Shown one piece after another: positions 1 to 10,711 of a stretch of DNA of 64,000 bases. Source of the DNA: Congeria kusceri (Eukaryota > Mollusca > Bivalvia > Myida > Dreissenidae); contig JAPFQT010000080.1 of assembly GCA_027627225.1 (NCBI GenBank), positions 124,001 to 188,000 on the forward strand. The letters are read 5' to 3'. A program made the translations under genes and the position numbers. The notes beneath the pieces were generated by a model, which had not been told where the DNA came from, ran no database searches, and was given only the letters and a program-made list of their open reading frames with translations. Within the stretch, counting starts at the first letter, position 1. Each line of letters begins with the position of its first letter.

Positions 1-10
1 TCAATTAAAT

Positions 11-322
11 AATTAAGTATGAAAATAAACAAAGGGCAATATCTCCAAAAGCATGTGATGCAGAGTGACGGTTTTTGTGCACTGCACTTCTCCTGAATGA
101 GATCTATCTACCTTTGAAGTTTGAAGTTGATAGCTTTTATAGTCTTAAGAGTTATTCACCGGACAAAAATTAAGTATGAAAATAAACAAACGGCAATAAT
201 TCCTAAAGTATGAGGTGCAGAGTAACGGTTCTTGTGCACTGCACTTTCCCTCAATGAGAGATATCTACCTATAATGTTTCATGTTGATAGCTTTAATAGT
301 TTAAGAGTTATGCTCCGGACAA
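11..322. repeat. Two tandem copies of a ~157 bp unit
   Basis: The motif AATTAAGTATGAAAATAAAC starts at 11 and again at about 168. The sequence after each, through a shared TGTGCACTGCACTT motif to an ACCGGACAA-like end, is closely similar. No coding frame is visible. A short GCCGCTGCCGAC-rich stretch follows at about 335-370. Confidence 0.8.
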
Positions 323-397
323 GCGAAAAGGGACGCCGCTGCCGACACCACCGCTGCCGACGATGACAAAAGTAACGCCTATGTCGCCTATTCAGGC

Positions 398-716
398 CAC
401 ACAAAAAGGGCTATTACTCTGTCAAAATTTAGTGGTTTGTAACCAACGTAAAACTTGACCTGTATTCTATGATGTTACACATGAGAACCAAAATTATTTG
501 AAAATGTCAAGCCGATCGAGTTATCGTCAGGAAACCATGTTTTTAGAGAATTAAGTCGAAAAGGGGCCAAAACTCAGTCAAAATTTAGTGGTTTGTAACT
601 TCAAACTTGACCTGTATTCTATGATGTTACACATGTGTACCAAAAATTATTTGAATATGTCAAGCCTTTCTTGAGTTATCATCCGGACCCCCCCCCCCCC
701 CCCCCCCCAAAAAAAA
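398..716 (+). repeat. Two ~156 bp satellite units ending in a 21-base C run
   Basis: GTCAAAATTTAGTGGTTTGT occurs at 421 and again at about 577, each followed by the same ATGATGTTACACATG and GAGTTATC-type text. It is the same family as the array at 53.2-54.2 kb and an inverted fragment at 50.34-50.43 kb. Positions 688-708 are an uninterrupted run of 21 C, followed by 8 A. The length of that run is likely to be unreliable in the assembly. Confidence 0.8.
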
Positions 717-2000
717 GACCGACACGCTCACTCCTACTTTGTTTATGGGGGTGTAACAATTATTTGCTGTTTTTTCACCATCTTTGACCAAGGACCCCCA
801 AAATCGGTTTCTCTACTAGTCATGTCCAAACCATTTACTAATTTTGAAGAACCAAGGCCCAAGGGTTGCCACGTTATTACGCCATTATCATAGCTCCAGA
901 TAAGACGCGTATTCGCATATTGAAAATAAAGAAAAACACATTGGAAATCTGCCCAGTGTGTAACGTTATGCATTGCAAATCTCGGTACGTATTTTTAATC
1001 GCTTAATCTGCGTAACCGGTTTTACCAATCATCCAGTTCAGCTAATTGTGTAAGTTAGCCTTTGAATCGATAGTGAATCGTGCGAATCTTTCTACTCAAA
1101 ATTGCTTCGCATTGTGTATGTGGATCGAAAACGGAACGTTTGAAGCTTATTCAGCCAGTTCCAGTAGGCAATATCTTCAAAAATGTTAATCAGAATGAGT
1201 CTTTTTTTTTTTATAATGCTTCTCCTATTTAAAAGGTGATAAGTGGCGATGTCATTGTCACAGCAGTTGAAAAATCGAACACGAAACACAAGCATCATGT
1301 GAGTGCAAAATTGTCTGAAAAATTGCTGTAATCCTGAAAGAAATTATCATTGGCTAATTGTCAAGCAGGAAGGACAAGAAATCAGGTTACCTTGTATGAA
1401 TTGCACTGAAAAAAAGTACAAAGTATCTGGGCAAATGACTACTACTACTTTACTAAGTAATTGTTATGTTTTGATAGACCTACAGATTATGGTCTACATT
1501 CAATTTATTCCATTTGCCAATATATTAATATATATATAACAAGCACATAAAATACTCTTGATCTTGTATAAAAAATGAAAATACCCTTTAAATTTCTCAA
1601 ATACCCTTTAAAGCTGACAGACATGGAGTAAAATACCCTTTAACCAAAAAATCAGGGAGTAAATACCCTTTAGGTTAAAACCTTATCTGGAGCTCTGACA
1701 TTATTGGATTTCTTTTTATAAATCTTTTTATCAGTTTAAGCTTGACCTTAGACCCACAGCCCCAAAATCAGTAGGCGTCCTCCACTAGTCATAACCAGCC
1801 CATCTACTCAGTTTGCAGAACCTAGGCCTAAGGGTTCTGTAATTCTTGCCTGGACAAGGATTGGTCTAAACATTTACCAACAGACATATGGACAACATTT
1901 GCAAAGCAATATACCCCTACTTCTCTGATGGCCCTCAGGGAACGGGGGGGGGGGGGTCTAGAAATGTTAATATCATGATGTTGGGGTATGTTAAACAGTA
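717..2000. other. Non-coding stretch with diverged repeat copies
   Basis: Positions 776-890 and 1740-1865 are diverged copies of one sequence sharing CCCCAAAATC, CTAGTCAT and AGGGTT motifs. Between 1575 and 1675 the motif AATACCCTTTA recurs four times. A G run lies at about 1945-1957. Apart from the weak open frame at 1303-1539, I see no gene here. Confidence 0.5.
1303..1539 (+). CDS. Hypothetical open frame, possibly an exon
   Basis: This 78-codon frame is not recognised. Its first ~45 residues look protein-like, with CCNPERNYHW, VKQEGQEIRLPC and MNCTEKKYKV and four to five cysteines. After about position 1430 it becomes low-complexity and AT-rich. No convincing splice acceptor, signal peptide or polyadenylation signal brackets it. 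It could be a relic exon or chance. The ATG at 1303 is only the first available, not a supported start. Confidence 0.2.
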   Translation: MQNCLKNCCNPERNYHWLIVKQEGQEIRLPCMNCTEKKYKVSGQMTTTTLLSNCYVLIDLQIMVYIQFIPFANILIYI

Positions 2001-4210
2001 AACAAGAGGGCCCTAGAACGCTCACCTGAGACCTTGTAACCCAATAGGAATTTGCATCCCTGAGGCGTGGCTTATTTTTATCCAAGGAGCATAATTTGAA
2101 CAATCTTGAACAAACCTCTGGGCCTTGCAGTTTCAGGTAAAGACTTTTAAAGTCACTTTGCTATTTAAGTCTATATAAACCATGTAACCCACAGGGGTGT
2201 GGGTCAGATTTCGCCCTAGAGGCATAATTTGAACAATCTTAGGAGAGGACCACTATGCAATGTTACATACCAAATACAGAATAGCTGTGGGCCTTGCCAT
2301 TTCTGAGAAGATTTTTAAAGTCATTTTGCATTCTAAGTCTATATAAACCATGTGACCCCTGGGGCATGACCAGTTTTGACCCCAGGGGCATAATTTGAAC
2401 AATATTTGTAGAGAACCACTATACAATGTTACATACCAAATAAGAAACCTCTAGGTCTTGTGGTTTCAGAGGAGAAGAAATTAAAAGTTTTTTACTATTT
2501 AAGTCTATACAAACCATGTGACTGACCCCTGCGGTGTGGTCATTGTTGACCCATAGGGCATAACTTAAACAATCTTTGTAGAGGACCACTACAGGATGTT
2601 ACATACTAAATACGAAACCTCTGGGCCTTGTGGTTTCAGGAGAAAATTTTTAAAGACGTTTTGCTATTTAAATTTATATAAACCATATGACCCCCGGGGC
2701 ATGGCCAGTTTTTACCCCAGGGGAATAATTTGAACAATCTTTGTAGAGGACCACTATTTGATGTTACATACCAAATAAGAAACCTCTGGGCCGTGTGGTT
2801 TCTGAGATTTCAAAATTCTTCTGCTATTTAAGTCTTTATAAATCATGTGACCCCTGGGGCGTGACAAGTTTTGACCCAAGGGGCATAAATTGAACAATTT
2901 TTGTGGAGGACAACTATAGGATGTTACATACCAAATATGAAACCTTTGGGCCTTGTGGTTTCAGAGTAGAAGATTTTCAAAGACATTTTGTTATTTAAGT
3001 TTTTATAAACCATGTGACCCCCAGGGCATGGCCAGTTTTGACCGCAGGTGCATAATTTGACCAACTGTTGTAGAGGACCACTATACAATGTTACATACCA
3101 AATATGAAACCTCTGGGCCTTGTGGTTTCAGTGGAGAAGATTTTTTAAAGTCATTTTGCTATATATTCTATATAAACCATGTGACCCCGGGGCGTGGCCC
3201 GTTTTGACCCCAGGGGCATAATTTTAACAAACTTTGTAAAGGACCACTTAAGGATGTTACATACCAAATATGAAACCTCTGGGCCTTGCAGTTTCACGGG
3301 AGAAGATTTTTAAAGTCATTTTGCTATATATTCTAAACGAACCATGTGACCCTCGGGGCGTGGCCAGTTCTGGCCCCAGGGGCATAATTTGAACAATATT
3401 TTTAGAGGGCCACTACACAGATGTTACATACCAAATATGAAACCTCTGGGCCTTGCAGTTTCATAGCAGAAGATGTTTAAAGACATTTTGCTATTAAAAG
3501 TTGATATAAACCATGTGACCCCCAGGGCGTGACCAGTTTTGACCCCAGGGGCATAATTTGAACAATCTTTGTAGAGGACTACTATATGATGTTACATACC
3601 AAATAAGAAACCTCTGGGCATTGGGGTTTCTGATGACAATATTTTTAAAGCCATTTTGCTATTTAGGTCTATATAAATCATGTGACCCCCGGGGCGTGAC
3701 CAGTTTTGAACCCAGGGGCATAAGTTGAACAATCTTTGTAGAGGACCACTATAGGATGTTACATTCCAAATATGAAACCTCTGGGCCTTGTGGTTTCAGA
3801 CAAGAAGATTTTTAAAGTCATTTTCCTATCTATTCTATATAAACCATGTGACCCCACGGACGTAGCCAGTTTTGACACCAGGGAAATAATTAGAACAACA
3901 TTTGTAAACGACCACTATAGGATGTTACATACCAAATATGAAACCTCTGGGCCCTGCGGTTTCAGAGATGTTTAAACATTTTAAATCTATTTTTAGCTCT
4001 GGTGACCTACATATGCAGTGGACCATAACGATTTCAACAATTTTGAAAGAGGGTCACCTAATGATCATTCCCGTTAAGTTTGGTGGAAATCTGCCAAGTG
4101 GTTTAGAAGATGTTGTTTGAATGAAAAGTGACGACGCAGACACGCACGCACGACGGATAATTAGCGATCACAAAAGCTCACCTTGAGCACTTTGTGCTCA
4201 GGTGAGCTAA
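2001..4210. mobile_element. 2.2 kb non-autonomous element made of ~12 units of ~168 bp
   Basis: The left end carries AACAAGAGGGCCCTAG and GCTCACCTGAG (2020-2030). The right end carries the inverted match CTCAGGTGAGC (4197-4207). The interior is about 12 tandem units, each with AACCATGTGACCCC, GGGCATAATTTGAACAA, GAGGACCACTA and CATACCAAATATGAAACCTC, spaced about 161-169 bp apart. The final ~220 bp (from 3995) is a distinct non-repeated tail containing GGTGACCTACATATGCAG. No transposase is present. The layout, a tandem core between conserved ends, resembles that described for bivalve pearl-type and other Helitron-like non-autonomous elements. That family assignment is inference. Confidence 0.75.
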
Positions 4211-5266
4211 AAACTAGGAAAATCTGGGAATACCGAGACAAAAACTAGGAGGTATTAACAGTTAAAGTGTTATTTAAAAGCTATTTGTATGCAATAATAA
4301 TACATAAAGGTGTTGTAGCTGACTGTAAATTTGCTTCTGCAGTTCTTGTTAAGCATCACTCAAGCACAGTTCAACCTAAAATCACTCAAGCACAGTCCAA
4401 CCTAAAATCATCGAAGGTGAAGGCTGAACTATGTATCACTGATCTTATCACAGCATCTTATGGCTGTCAAGTTGGAAACAGAAAGCCAGCTAATTATTGA
4501 GAAATCTTTCTGCGAAAGGACACCAATTAACCAAAAGCAGTTTGATGCAATTGTGTGTGCTACCAAGATAGTGCATTTTTAGTGAAAAACAATATTCCAC
4601 ACACGACTGTGTATTAGGACTTTGTAAACTTTGCGATTGATGAACTGAAAAGCTCTATACTTGCACATTTTCCTCAAAAAGAACAAAGATACCTACAAAA
4701 GTCAAGCCACTGCTTAACTTCTGACTGCCATGGCCGAGGACATTCAATATACTATGAACACCAAAATCAAGGCCAGCCCTGCCTACTGGGTGATGGTAGA
4801 TGAAGCAACAGACATCAGCAACTGTAAACAACTTGCCTTCTGTGTAAAGTACGTGGAATCTGACAATGGTGATGTTAATAAGGACTATGTAAAGGACATT
4901 CAGGTTGAGAATGCAAAAGGCATAGATGAAGCTACTAAAACATTAGTAGAAAGTGAGCTTGGCTTAAGAGACATTCACTGTATTTGGATGTTTTCAGCTT
5001 GAATTTGTGTCAATGAGATGTATGTTGAATAAATGACTCTTATAATGTTGCCTGTATGTTTGATTGGTGTGATGAACCATTTACTGATTAAAACTGTTAT
5101 GTTACATGTACACTTGTTTTAACAGAAATTGAATATCCATGAAAACAGTGAAGCGACAAAAACAGTAGGTAATGTAGTAATTGTCAGCTTTATAAGTTGT
5201 TAATATCTTGTCTTTCTTTAACTTATGTCAATGAAATGTATGTCAACTTCATCTTTGCCAGTACTC
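4207..5266 (+). pseudogene. hAT-like transposase remnant, copy 1
   Basis: The longest open piece (4730-5002) reads KASPAYWVMVDEATDISNCK, followed by LAFCVKYVES. This resembles the start of the catalytic domain in hAT-derived transposase-like proteins, where a DEATD motif precedes a strand of this kind. Upstream, in another frame, FDAIVCATKI and DELKSSILAHFPQKEQRYLQ are recognisable but broken by stops at about 4579 and 4616. There is a frame change near 4730. The copy is therefore dead. It is paralogous over its whole length, with shared flanks, to 7592-8640. Relative to that copy it has a 26 bp internal tandem duplication near 4358-4410. It lies in the presumed intron upstream of the FN3 exon. 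Confidence 0.65.
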
Positions 5267-5530
5267 TGGTAAACACTTGGGACTGTCATGGCACTCTTGT
5301 TATCCCAACCAAAATATCCATGTCATCAAAAACAGTAAAAAAGATTGGTTACAAAATTATTTTTTTGTGGTATTTTAATTCGTTTTTTAATGACAACCTT
5401 TAAAAGCTATATACATTTAGTTTATATGATAATCTATTCATTTTAACAATGGTTATTGGTAGCACTGCGGTTATTTTGCACAGTTTCATGCTTGTAAGTC
5501 AGTAGTCTTTAATCTCAATTCACTTTACAG

Positions 5531-5672
5531 GTTTCCGAACAAGTTCGAGAAAAGACTTTCATTGACAGAAATATAACGAAACAAGTTAGCTACAAATACA
5601 GAGTGGTTGCAATAAGAAATGGAGAAGTGTTAGGCCAATCACAGCCGTCTGAGGTGATTTGCGCCAACGAAG
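5531..5672 (+). CDS. Internal exon: C-terminal half of a fibronectin type III domain
   Basis: A CTTTACAG acceptor precedes 5531 and an AAG|GTGAG donor follows 5672. Only one of three frames is open across the 142 bases (phase 0 in, phase 1 out). The 47 residues contain YKYRVVAIRNG, then GQSQPSEV. This is the Tyr-x-Tyr-Arg-Val strand F and the G...S.PS.V strand G pattern of FN3 domains, which are typical of extracellular adhesion and receptor proteins. The N-terminal half of this domain should lie upstream and was not found in this window. The exon could splice in frame to 9330 or to 17100, since both take phase 1. The gene identity is unknown. Confidence 0.6.
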
Positions 5673-6034
5673 GTGAGAAACATATCTACATTGGCTTTGT
5701 AATATTCGTTGGATTTCCAAACAATTTCACAGAAATGTTCCTTGGGTGACCCTCTACCAAAGTTGTTCATATCATTTTGACTTGTTAAACAACATGGCTG
5801 TCGGGAGGTTGGGCGGTTTGCTTATATAGCTGTATAAAAAAACTTTAAAAATCTAATTTGACTTGACAGTTGGTTTAGGTTACACAACACTTATAAACGA
5901 TGCAAAAGTCGACACTAGTACTTGTTCACTTATTTCATATTGAAGTGTTTCCCATTTCATTTTTGTTTTTCTGCCTGCATTCAAGTTTTATTGTCACTTC
6001 CATCTGCTTATTTTGAAAATAATTGATATGAAAG
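5673..6034 (+). other. Intronic sequence, nothing recognised
   Basis: This is AT-rich sequence following the donor at 5673. I see no repeats, open frames or RNA-like features. Confidence 0.4.
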
Positions 6035-6557
6035 ATTTAAGTCTATATAAACCATGTGACCCCCGGGGCCTGTCCAGTTTTGACCCCATGGGCATCATTT
6101 GAACAAACTTTGTAGAGAACCACTATAAAATCTTGCATACCCAATAGCAAACCTCTAGGCCATGCAGTTTCAGGAGATTTTTTAAGTCATTTTGCTATTT
6201 AAGTCAATGCAAGTCATGTGACCCCTGGGGCGTGGCCAGTTTTGACCCCTTGGGAAGAATTTGAACAATCTTTGTAGAGGACCACTAGACAATGTCACAA
6301 ATAAAATATGAAAGCTCTGAGCCATGCGGTTTCAAAGTGAGATTTGTTTGAAGTTTTCACTTTTTTAATATATTTTTAGCTCTGGTGACCTACATATGCA
6401 GAGGAAATGATTTGAAAAACTTTGAAAGAGGGTCACCAAAAGGACCATTCCTGTGAGGTTTCATGAAAATCTGCCAAGCGGTTTAGGAGATGTTAATTGA
6501 AAGAAAATGTTGACACACGAGGGACAAAAAGGCGATCACGTGCTCATGGGAGCTAAA
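6035..6557 (+). mobile_element. Truncated copy of the ~168 bp unit element
   Basis: About two core units (AACCATGTGACCCC at about 6049 and a second at about 6214) are followed by the same tail as the 2001-4210 element. The tail has GGTGACCTACATATGCAG, CTGCCAAGCGGTTTAG and a final GGGAGCTAAAA. The left end is missing. A further fragment of the family lies at about 6865-6985. Confidence 0.7.
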
Positions 6558-7045
6558 AAAATGGGTTAAGGTGGGGTGCATTGTTTTGTTTCTTTGCTTT
6601 TAAAAGATTTGTGTGGCTGACAATTTACATTGGGTTGTTAGTTGTAGTCACAAAATCTTCCAATAAAGGTGAAGATCATGCTAGTTTATTAGTGTAAACA
6701 ATGTACATATATTTTGTCTTTGGATGACTATCTGTAAAAGTATACAACGATGCATGTTGTTGTTTTTTCTATGTTTTATTTTGGACTTAACAAAACAAAG
6801 CAGCCCCACTTAAAAGAAAGAGGTGGGGACTATATATCATGACCCGGGGGCTTCCCCAAAACAAAAGGGACTTGATGGCCCTAGGTCGCTCACCTAAATT
6901 TAAGGCATAATAATGGCTTATAACAAGAGTGTGTAGTGAACAATGTTTCGTGCCAAATATGAAACCTCTGGGCCATGCGGTAGAATCTGATTTATTATAA
7001 TGAACTACATACTTTGTTACTATTTATTTGTTTATCTGTACTTGG

Positions 7046-7545
7046 TTTATTGCAAGTGAATATTTTGACACAAAGGCTCGTTTATTGCGGGTGAATATTT
7101 TGACACAAAGGCTCGTTTATTGCGGGTGAATATTTTAACAGCAAGACTTGTGCCGCTAAATACAGGCTCTCCAGCAAGACTTGTGCCGCTAAATACAGGC
7201 TCTCCAGCAAGACATGTGCCGCTAAATACAGGCTCTCCAGCAAGACTTGTGCCGCTAAATACAGGCTCTCCAGCAAGACATGTGCCGCTAAATACAGGCT
7301 CTCCAGCAAGACTTGTGCCGCTAAATACAGGCTCTCCAGCAAGACTTGTGCTGCTAAATACAGGCTCTCCAGCAAGACTTGTGCCGCTAAATACAGGCTC
7401 TCCAGCAAGACTTGTGCCGCTAAATACAGGCTCTCCAGGAAGACATGTGCCGCTAAATACAGGCTCTCCAGCAAGACTTGTGCCGCTAAATACAGGCTCT
7501 CCAGCAAGACTTGTGCTGCTAAATACAGGCTCTCCAGCAAGACAT
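7046..7545. repeat. Compound minisatellite: 35 bp units followed by ~12 units of 33 bp
   Basis: Two to three units of a ~35 bp sequence (GTTTATTGCGGGTGAATATT...) at 7046-7140 pass into about 12 units of 33 bp (TCTCCAGCAAGACTTGTGCC + GCTAAATACAGGC). Units vary at single sites, such as acttg/acatg and gccgc/gctgc. Because 33 is divisible by 3, open frames of 150-170 codons run through it on both strands. These are repeat artefacts rather than genes. Single degenerate pieces of both units reappear at 9282-9329, directly in front of the second FN3 exon. Confidence 0.9.
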
Positions 7546-7591
7546 TTGAACAAAACTAGGAGAATACTAGGAAATTTTCATGCTGAAAACT

Positions 7592-8640
7592 AAAAAAAAA
7601 ACTAGGAAAATCTAGGAATAAAAACTAGCATGTATTATTAGGTAGTGTTATTTTAAAGCTATTTGTATCCAATTACCATACATATAGCTGTTATAGCTGA
7701 CTGTAAATTGCTTCTGCAGAGGAATTCCTGTTAAGCATCACTGAAGCACAGTCCAACCTAAAATCATCAAAGGTGAAGACTGAACTATGACAACTATACT
7801 GATATTATTTAGCATCTTATGGCTGTGAAGTTGGAAACAGAAAGCCAGCTAATTATTGACAAATCTTTCTTTGAAAGGACACCAATTAACCAAAAGCAGT
7901 TTGATGCAATTGTGTGTGCTACCAAGATGGTGCATTTTTAGTGAAGCACAATATTCCACACACGACTGTGTATTAGGACTTTGTAAACTTTGCAATTGAT
8001 GAACTGAAAAGCTCAATACTTGCACATTTTCCTCAAAAAGAAGAAAGATACCTACAAAAGTCAAGCCACTGCTGATTAAGTACTGACTGCCATGGCCAAG
8101 GACATTCAATATACTATGAACACCAAAATCAAGGCCAGCCCTGCCTACTGGGTGCTGGTAGATGAAGCAACAGACACCAGCAACTGTAAACATCTTGCCT
8201 TCTGTGTAAAGTACGTGGAATCTGACAATGGTGATATTAATAAGGACAATGTTAAGGACATTCAGGTTGAGAATGGAAAAGGCATAGATGAAGCTACTAA
8301 AACATTAGTAGAAAGTGAGCTTGGCATAGGGACATTCACTGTATTTGGATGTTTTCAGCTTGAATTTGTGTCAATGAGATGTATGTTGAATATACGACTC
8401 TTATAATGTTGCCTGTATGTTTGATTGGTGTGATGAACCATTTACTGATTAAAACTGTTATGTTACATGTACACTTGTTTTAACAGAAATTGAATATCCA
8501 TGAAAACAGCGAAGCGACAAAAAAACAGTAGGAAAGGTAGTAATTATCAGCTTTATAAGTTGTTAATATACTGTCTTTCTTGAACTGATGTCAATGAAAT
8601 GTATGTCAACTTCAACTTGTGTCAGTGAAATGTACATGTA
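7592..8640 (+). pseudogene. hAT-like transposase remnant, copy 2
   Basis: This is a paralogue of 4207-5266. The open piece at 8092-8406 reads KASPAYWVLVDEATDTSNCK, then LAFCVKYVES. The upstream portion (TINQ/FDAIVCAT/DELKSSILAHF) has the same stops, so both copies descend from one element that was already dead. It differs by scattered substitutions, lacks the 26 bp duplication of copy 1, and has extra bases near 8064. The two copies are direct repeats about 3.4 kb apart, which suggests a segmental duplication, or a second insertion of the same dead unit, within this intron. Confidence 0.65.
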
Positions 8641-8945
8641 CATCTAATAAATGACTATGTTTTTGTATGTTTGTGCGATGCATCATTTACTGAATAAAAC
8701 TTTGTTACATGTACATATGTATTTTTCCATTGCTTTTCTATGAATATGTTGAACAATAATGTGCCATTACAATCCAATTAATACGCTGACTACTGAATGC
8801 CATTTGCTGACAAATGAATGCCCTTTTTAGCCTGCACCAAGCGCATTTTAACTCCAGGATATAACACTATCAGTGACACCAAACCACACTGCCAGGAGCA
8901 CAGTCGAGTCAGCTGAACATCCTACATTGTTATCTGCAATAAGGT
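8641..8945. other. AT-rich spacer, nothing recognised
   Basis: This non-coding sequence between the transposase remnant and the 49 bp array shows no repeat or gene signal. Confidence 0.4.
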
Positions 8946-9205
8946 CTTCAAAACACATTCAAAACATATACTAGTAATTGACACTTTCCGCAAATTAAAA
9001 ACACATTCAAAACATATACTAGTAATTGACACTCACTTTCCGACAAATGAAAAACACATTCAAAACATATACTAGTAATTGACACTTTCCGACAAATGAA
9101 AAACACATTCAAAACATATACTAGTAATTGACACTTTCCGACAAATGAAAAACACATTCAAAACATATACTAGTAATTGACACTTTCCGACAAATGAAAA
9201 ACTAG
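8946..9205. repeat. Tandem repeat, ~5 units of 49-53 bp
   Basis: AAAACATATACTAGTAATTG plus ACACTTTCCGACAAATG recurs five times. The second unit has four extra bases (CACTCACTTTCC). The array starts at about 8948 and ends near 9199, just before an A-rich tract. No coding potential is credible. Confidence 0.9.
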
Positions 9206-9329
9206 GAATACTAGGAGGATAAAAAAAAAAAAACTAAGAAAAACTATGAGCACTTTTAAAAAACTAGGAAAAACTAGGAACGGCTGGAGAGCCTGTGAAT
9301 ATTTTAAACCAAGAGCTTGTTTATTGCAG

Positions 9330-9444
9330 ACTTTCCAGTACCACCCTCTAAGCCCTGGGTAACTAATAAAACGGCAAAAGAAGTGTCAATATCTTGGCGT
9401 CTTAGTGCCCAGGGTTCCAAGGGCTTTTCATCTGTTGTATTCAG
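9330..9444 (+). CDS. Internal exon: N-terminal half of a second FN3 domain
   Basis: The exon follows a TTTATTGCAG acceptor and ends at TTCAG|GTAAAC. It enters in phase 1 and leaves in phase 2. It encodes 37 residues: FPVPPSKPWVTNKTAKEV, then SISWRLSAQGSKGFSSVVF. The proline-rich start, the VTN strand and the V.ISW strand B tryptophan are the expected opening of an FN3 domain. Joined to 5531-5672 it would give one domain end followed directly by the next domain start, as in tandem FN3 proteins. The matching C-terminal half (phase 2 in) was not found between 9445 and 17099. The gene may therefore skip it, be damaged, or have an exon I could not recognise. Confidence 0.55.
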
Positions 9445-10053
9445 GTAAACTGAAAAGGGCAGACGATGGAACAAGGTGGGGCAAATTATTTCTTTGCTAC
9501 AGACTTGGTTAGTGAGGTGTTCAATTCAAGCTTTGCAAGACCACTGGCCGACAGGGTGTCCAACTAAAAGAAAATAAACAAGGAATTTAGTGATCAAGTT
9601 AAATCCCTCAAGCTAGAATCTGAACATTTATTACGCCAAAACAGCAAAAAGAAAAGCTAGAGAATTTGGAAGCCAGGCTACAAGATGTGAAAAGAAGAAT
9701 ACTCTTACCATGAAATGAACATTAATGAAATAACCATGTATATCAGCACTGAGATTATCAAGCTGAAAGTGAAGGACAAACAAAAGCAGAAGCATCTTTC
9801 ACCTAAAAGGTTCAGTTGCAGTAATAGTGGAAGTGATGTGTCCAGCCTGCTGACAAGTGTCAAGCTATCTTTGTGCTTATCATGCACTCATCTCACTGCT
9901 GTTTGTACCACATGAGTAATTACAGGGACTTGTTCACAGATTTTCGCATTTTTGAAGTATGCCATTAGCTGTCTGAACTTGACAGATTTCAGCATCGGAA
10001 CTAAAAAGCTCCAGTATAATAACAAGAAAAGTATTTAGAAAGAAAAAAAAAAA
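9445..10053. other. Intronic or spacer sequence with weak coding-like remnants
   Basis: Codon-like, Lys/Glu-rich text occurs at about 9560-9860 (for example LKVKDKQKQKHLSPK at about 9760). It is interrupted by stops and has no convincing splice sites. It may be a decayed insertion. Nothing is assigned. Confidence 0.3.
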
Positions 10054-10124
10054 GTCCCACCGGGGTTCGAACCCGGGACCTCCATATTAAAAGGCTATAG
10101 CGTTAACCACTCGGCCGTTCTGAC
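10054..10124 (-). pseudogene. tRNA-like sequence with intact A and B boxes (tRNA pseudogene or SINE head)
   Basis: On the - strand the 71 bases carry a perfect A-box (GGCCGAGTGG), a perfect B-box (GGTTCGAACCC) and a good T arm (CCGGG/CCCGG around TTCGAAC). The 3' side runs straight into an 11-base T run, which could end Pol III transcription. The acceptor stem (GTCAGAA against TGGGAC) and the anticodon stem pair poorly, so no working cloverleaf forms. It is best read as a tRNA-derived SINE head or a decayed tRNA gene. Confidence 0.65.
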
Positions 10125-10711
10125 CTATATTTCACCCTGCATTATTTACTTTATGTTAGTGTTCCACGTGATGTCAACAGTTTCAACAAAAACAACACAA
10201 ACACTCCAAATTATTCCATCATTTAGCGTTACAAACGCTTTATAATTTTTTTTCAGTATATTTCTAGGTCCATAGTGTTATTTTGCTCCCTTGTATACAC
10301 TGTTCTTTTATTGTTGGAATCGGTGATAAAAAGTTTTAAAATTATCATTTGTCAATCTGTGAACAGGTCCCTTTAAACAAGTATATCATTAAACTGATGG
10401 ATACTCCCCAATTTGCTTTGCCAAGTAATGAGAATGCAATCAGAAGAGCCGAGTCCAGACAATTGTGCTCTATATATTAAAATTCAGTATTCTTCAAAGT
10501 CCCATAACTGTAAGAAAAAATCATTAAAGTGGAACGTCCTGGTTCAGTGCACATCTCTTCGTTGTGAAGCTTCTATGCTGTGCATTAGACATCGTGATTT
10601 ATTTGTTGTTCTGATGTATTTTTTATAATTTTAATATGCATTTCCATCAGCTCATTATTTGTCTAAGTAATGTTTTTTATAATTCTTAGTTAATCCTCTT
10701 AATGCTGAGAA
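10125..10711. other. Spacer, nothing assigned
   Basis: This is AT-rich. A 71-codon frame at 10413-10628 has no family resemblance or splice context and is not called. Confidence 0.4.

Noticed and set aside
688..708. C run as a biological signal
   Set aside because: Homopolymer length of this size is unreliable. Similar G runs at 54885, 55737 and 56620 look like the same problem or simple slippage.
7047..7593. Three overlapping frames of ~150-168 codons (LAGEPVFSGTS, LESLYLAAQV, VPLNTGSPAR repeats)
   Set aside because: They are products of a 33 bp minisatellite open on both strands. None has credible ends.
8948..9157. Cys/Phe-rich - strand frame of 69 codons
   Set aside because: Translation of the 49 bp tandem repeat.
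7046..9205. Possible CRISPR-like arrays (33 bp and 49 bp repeats)
   Set aside because: Units are directly adjacent, without unique spacers, and the genome is eukaryotic.
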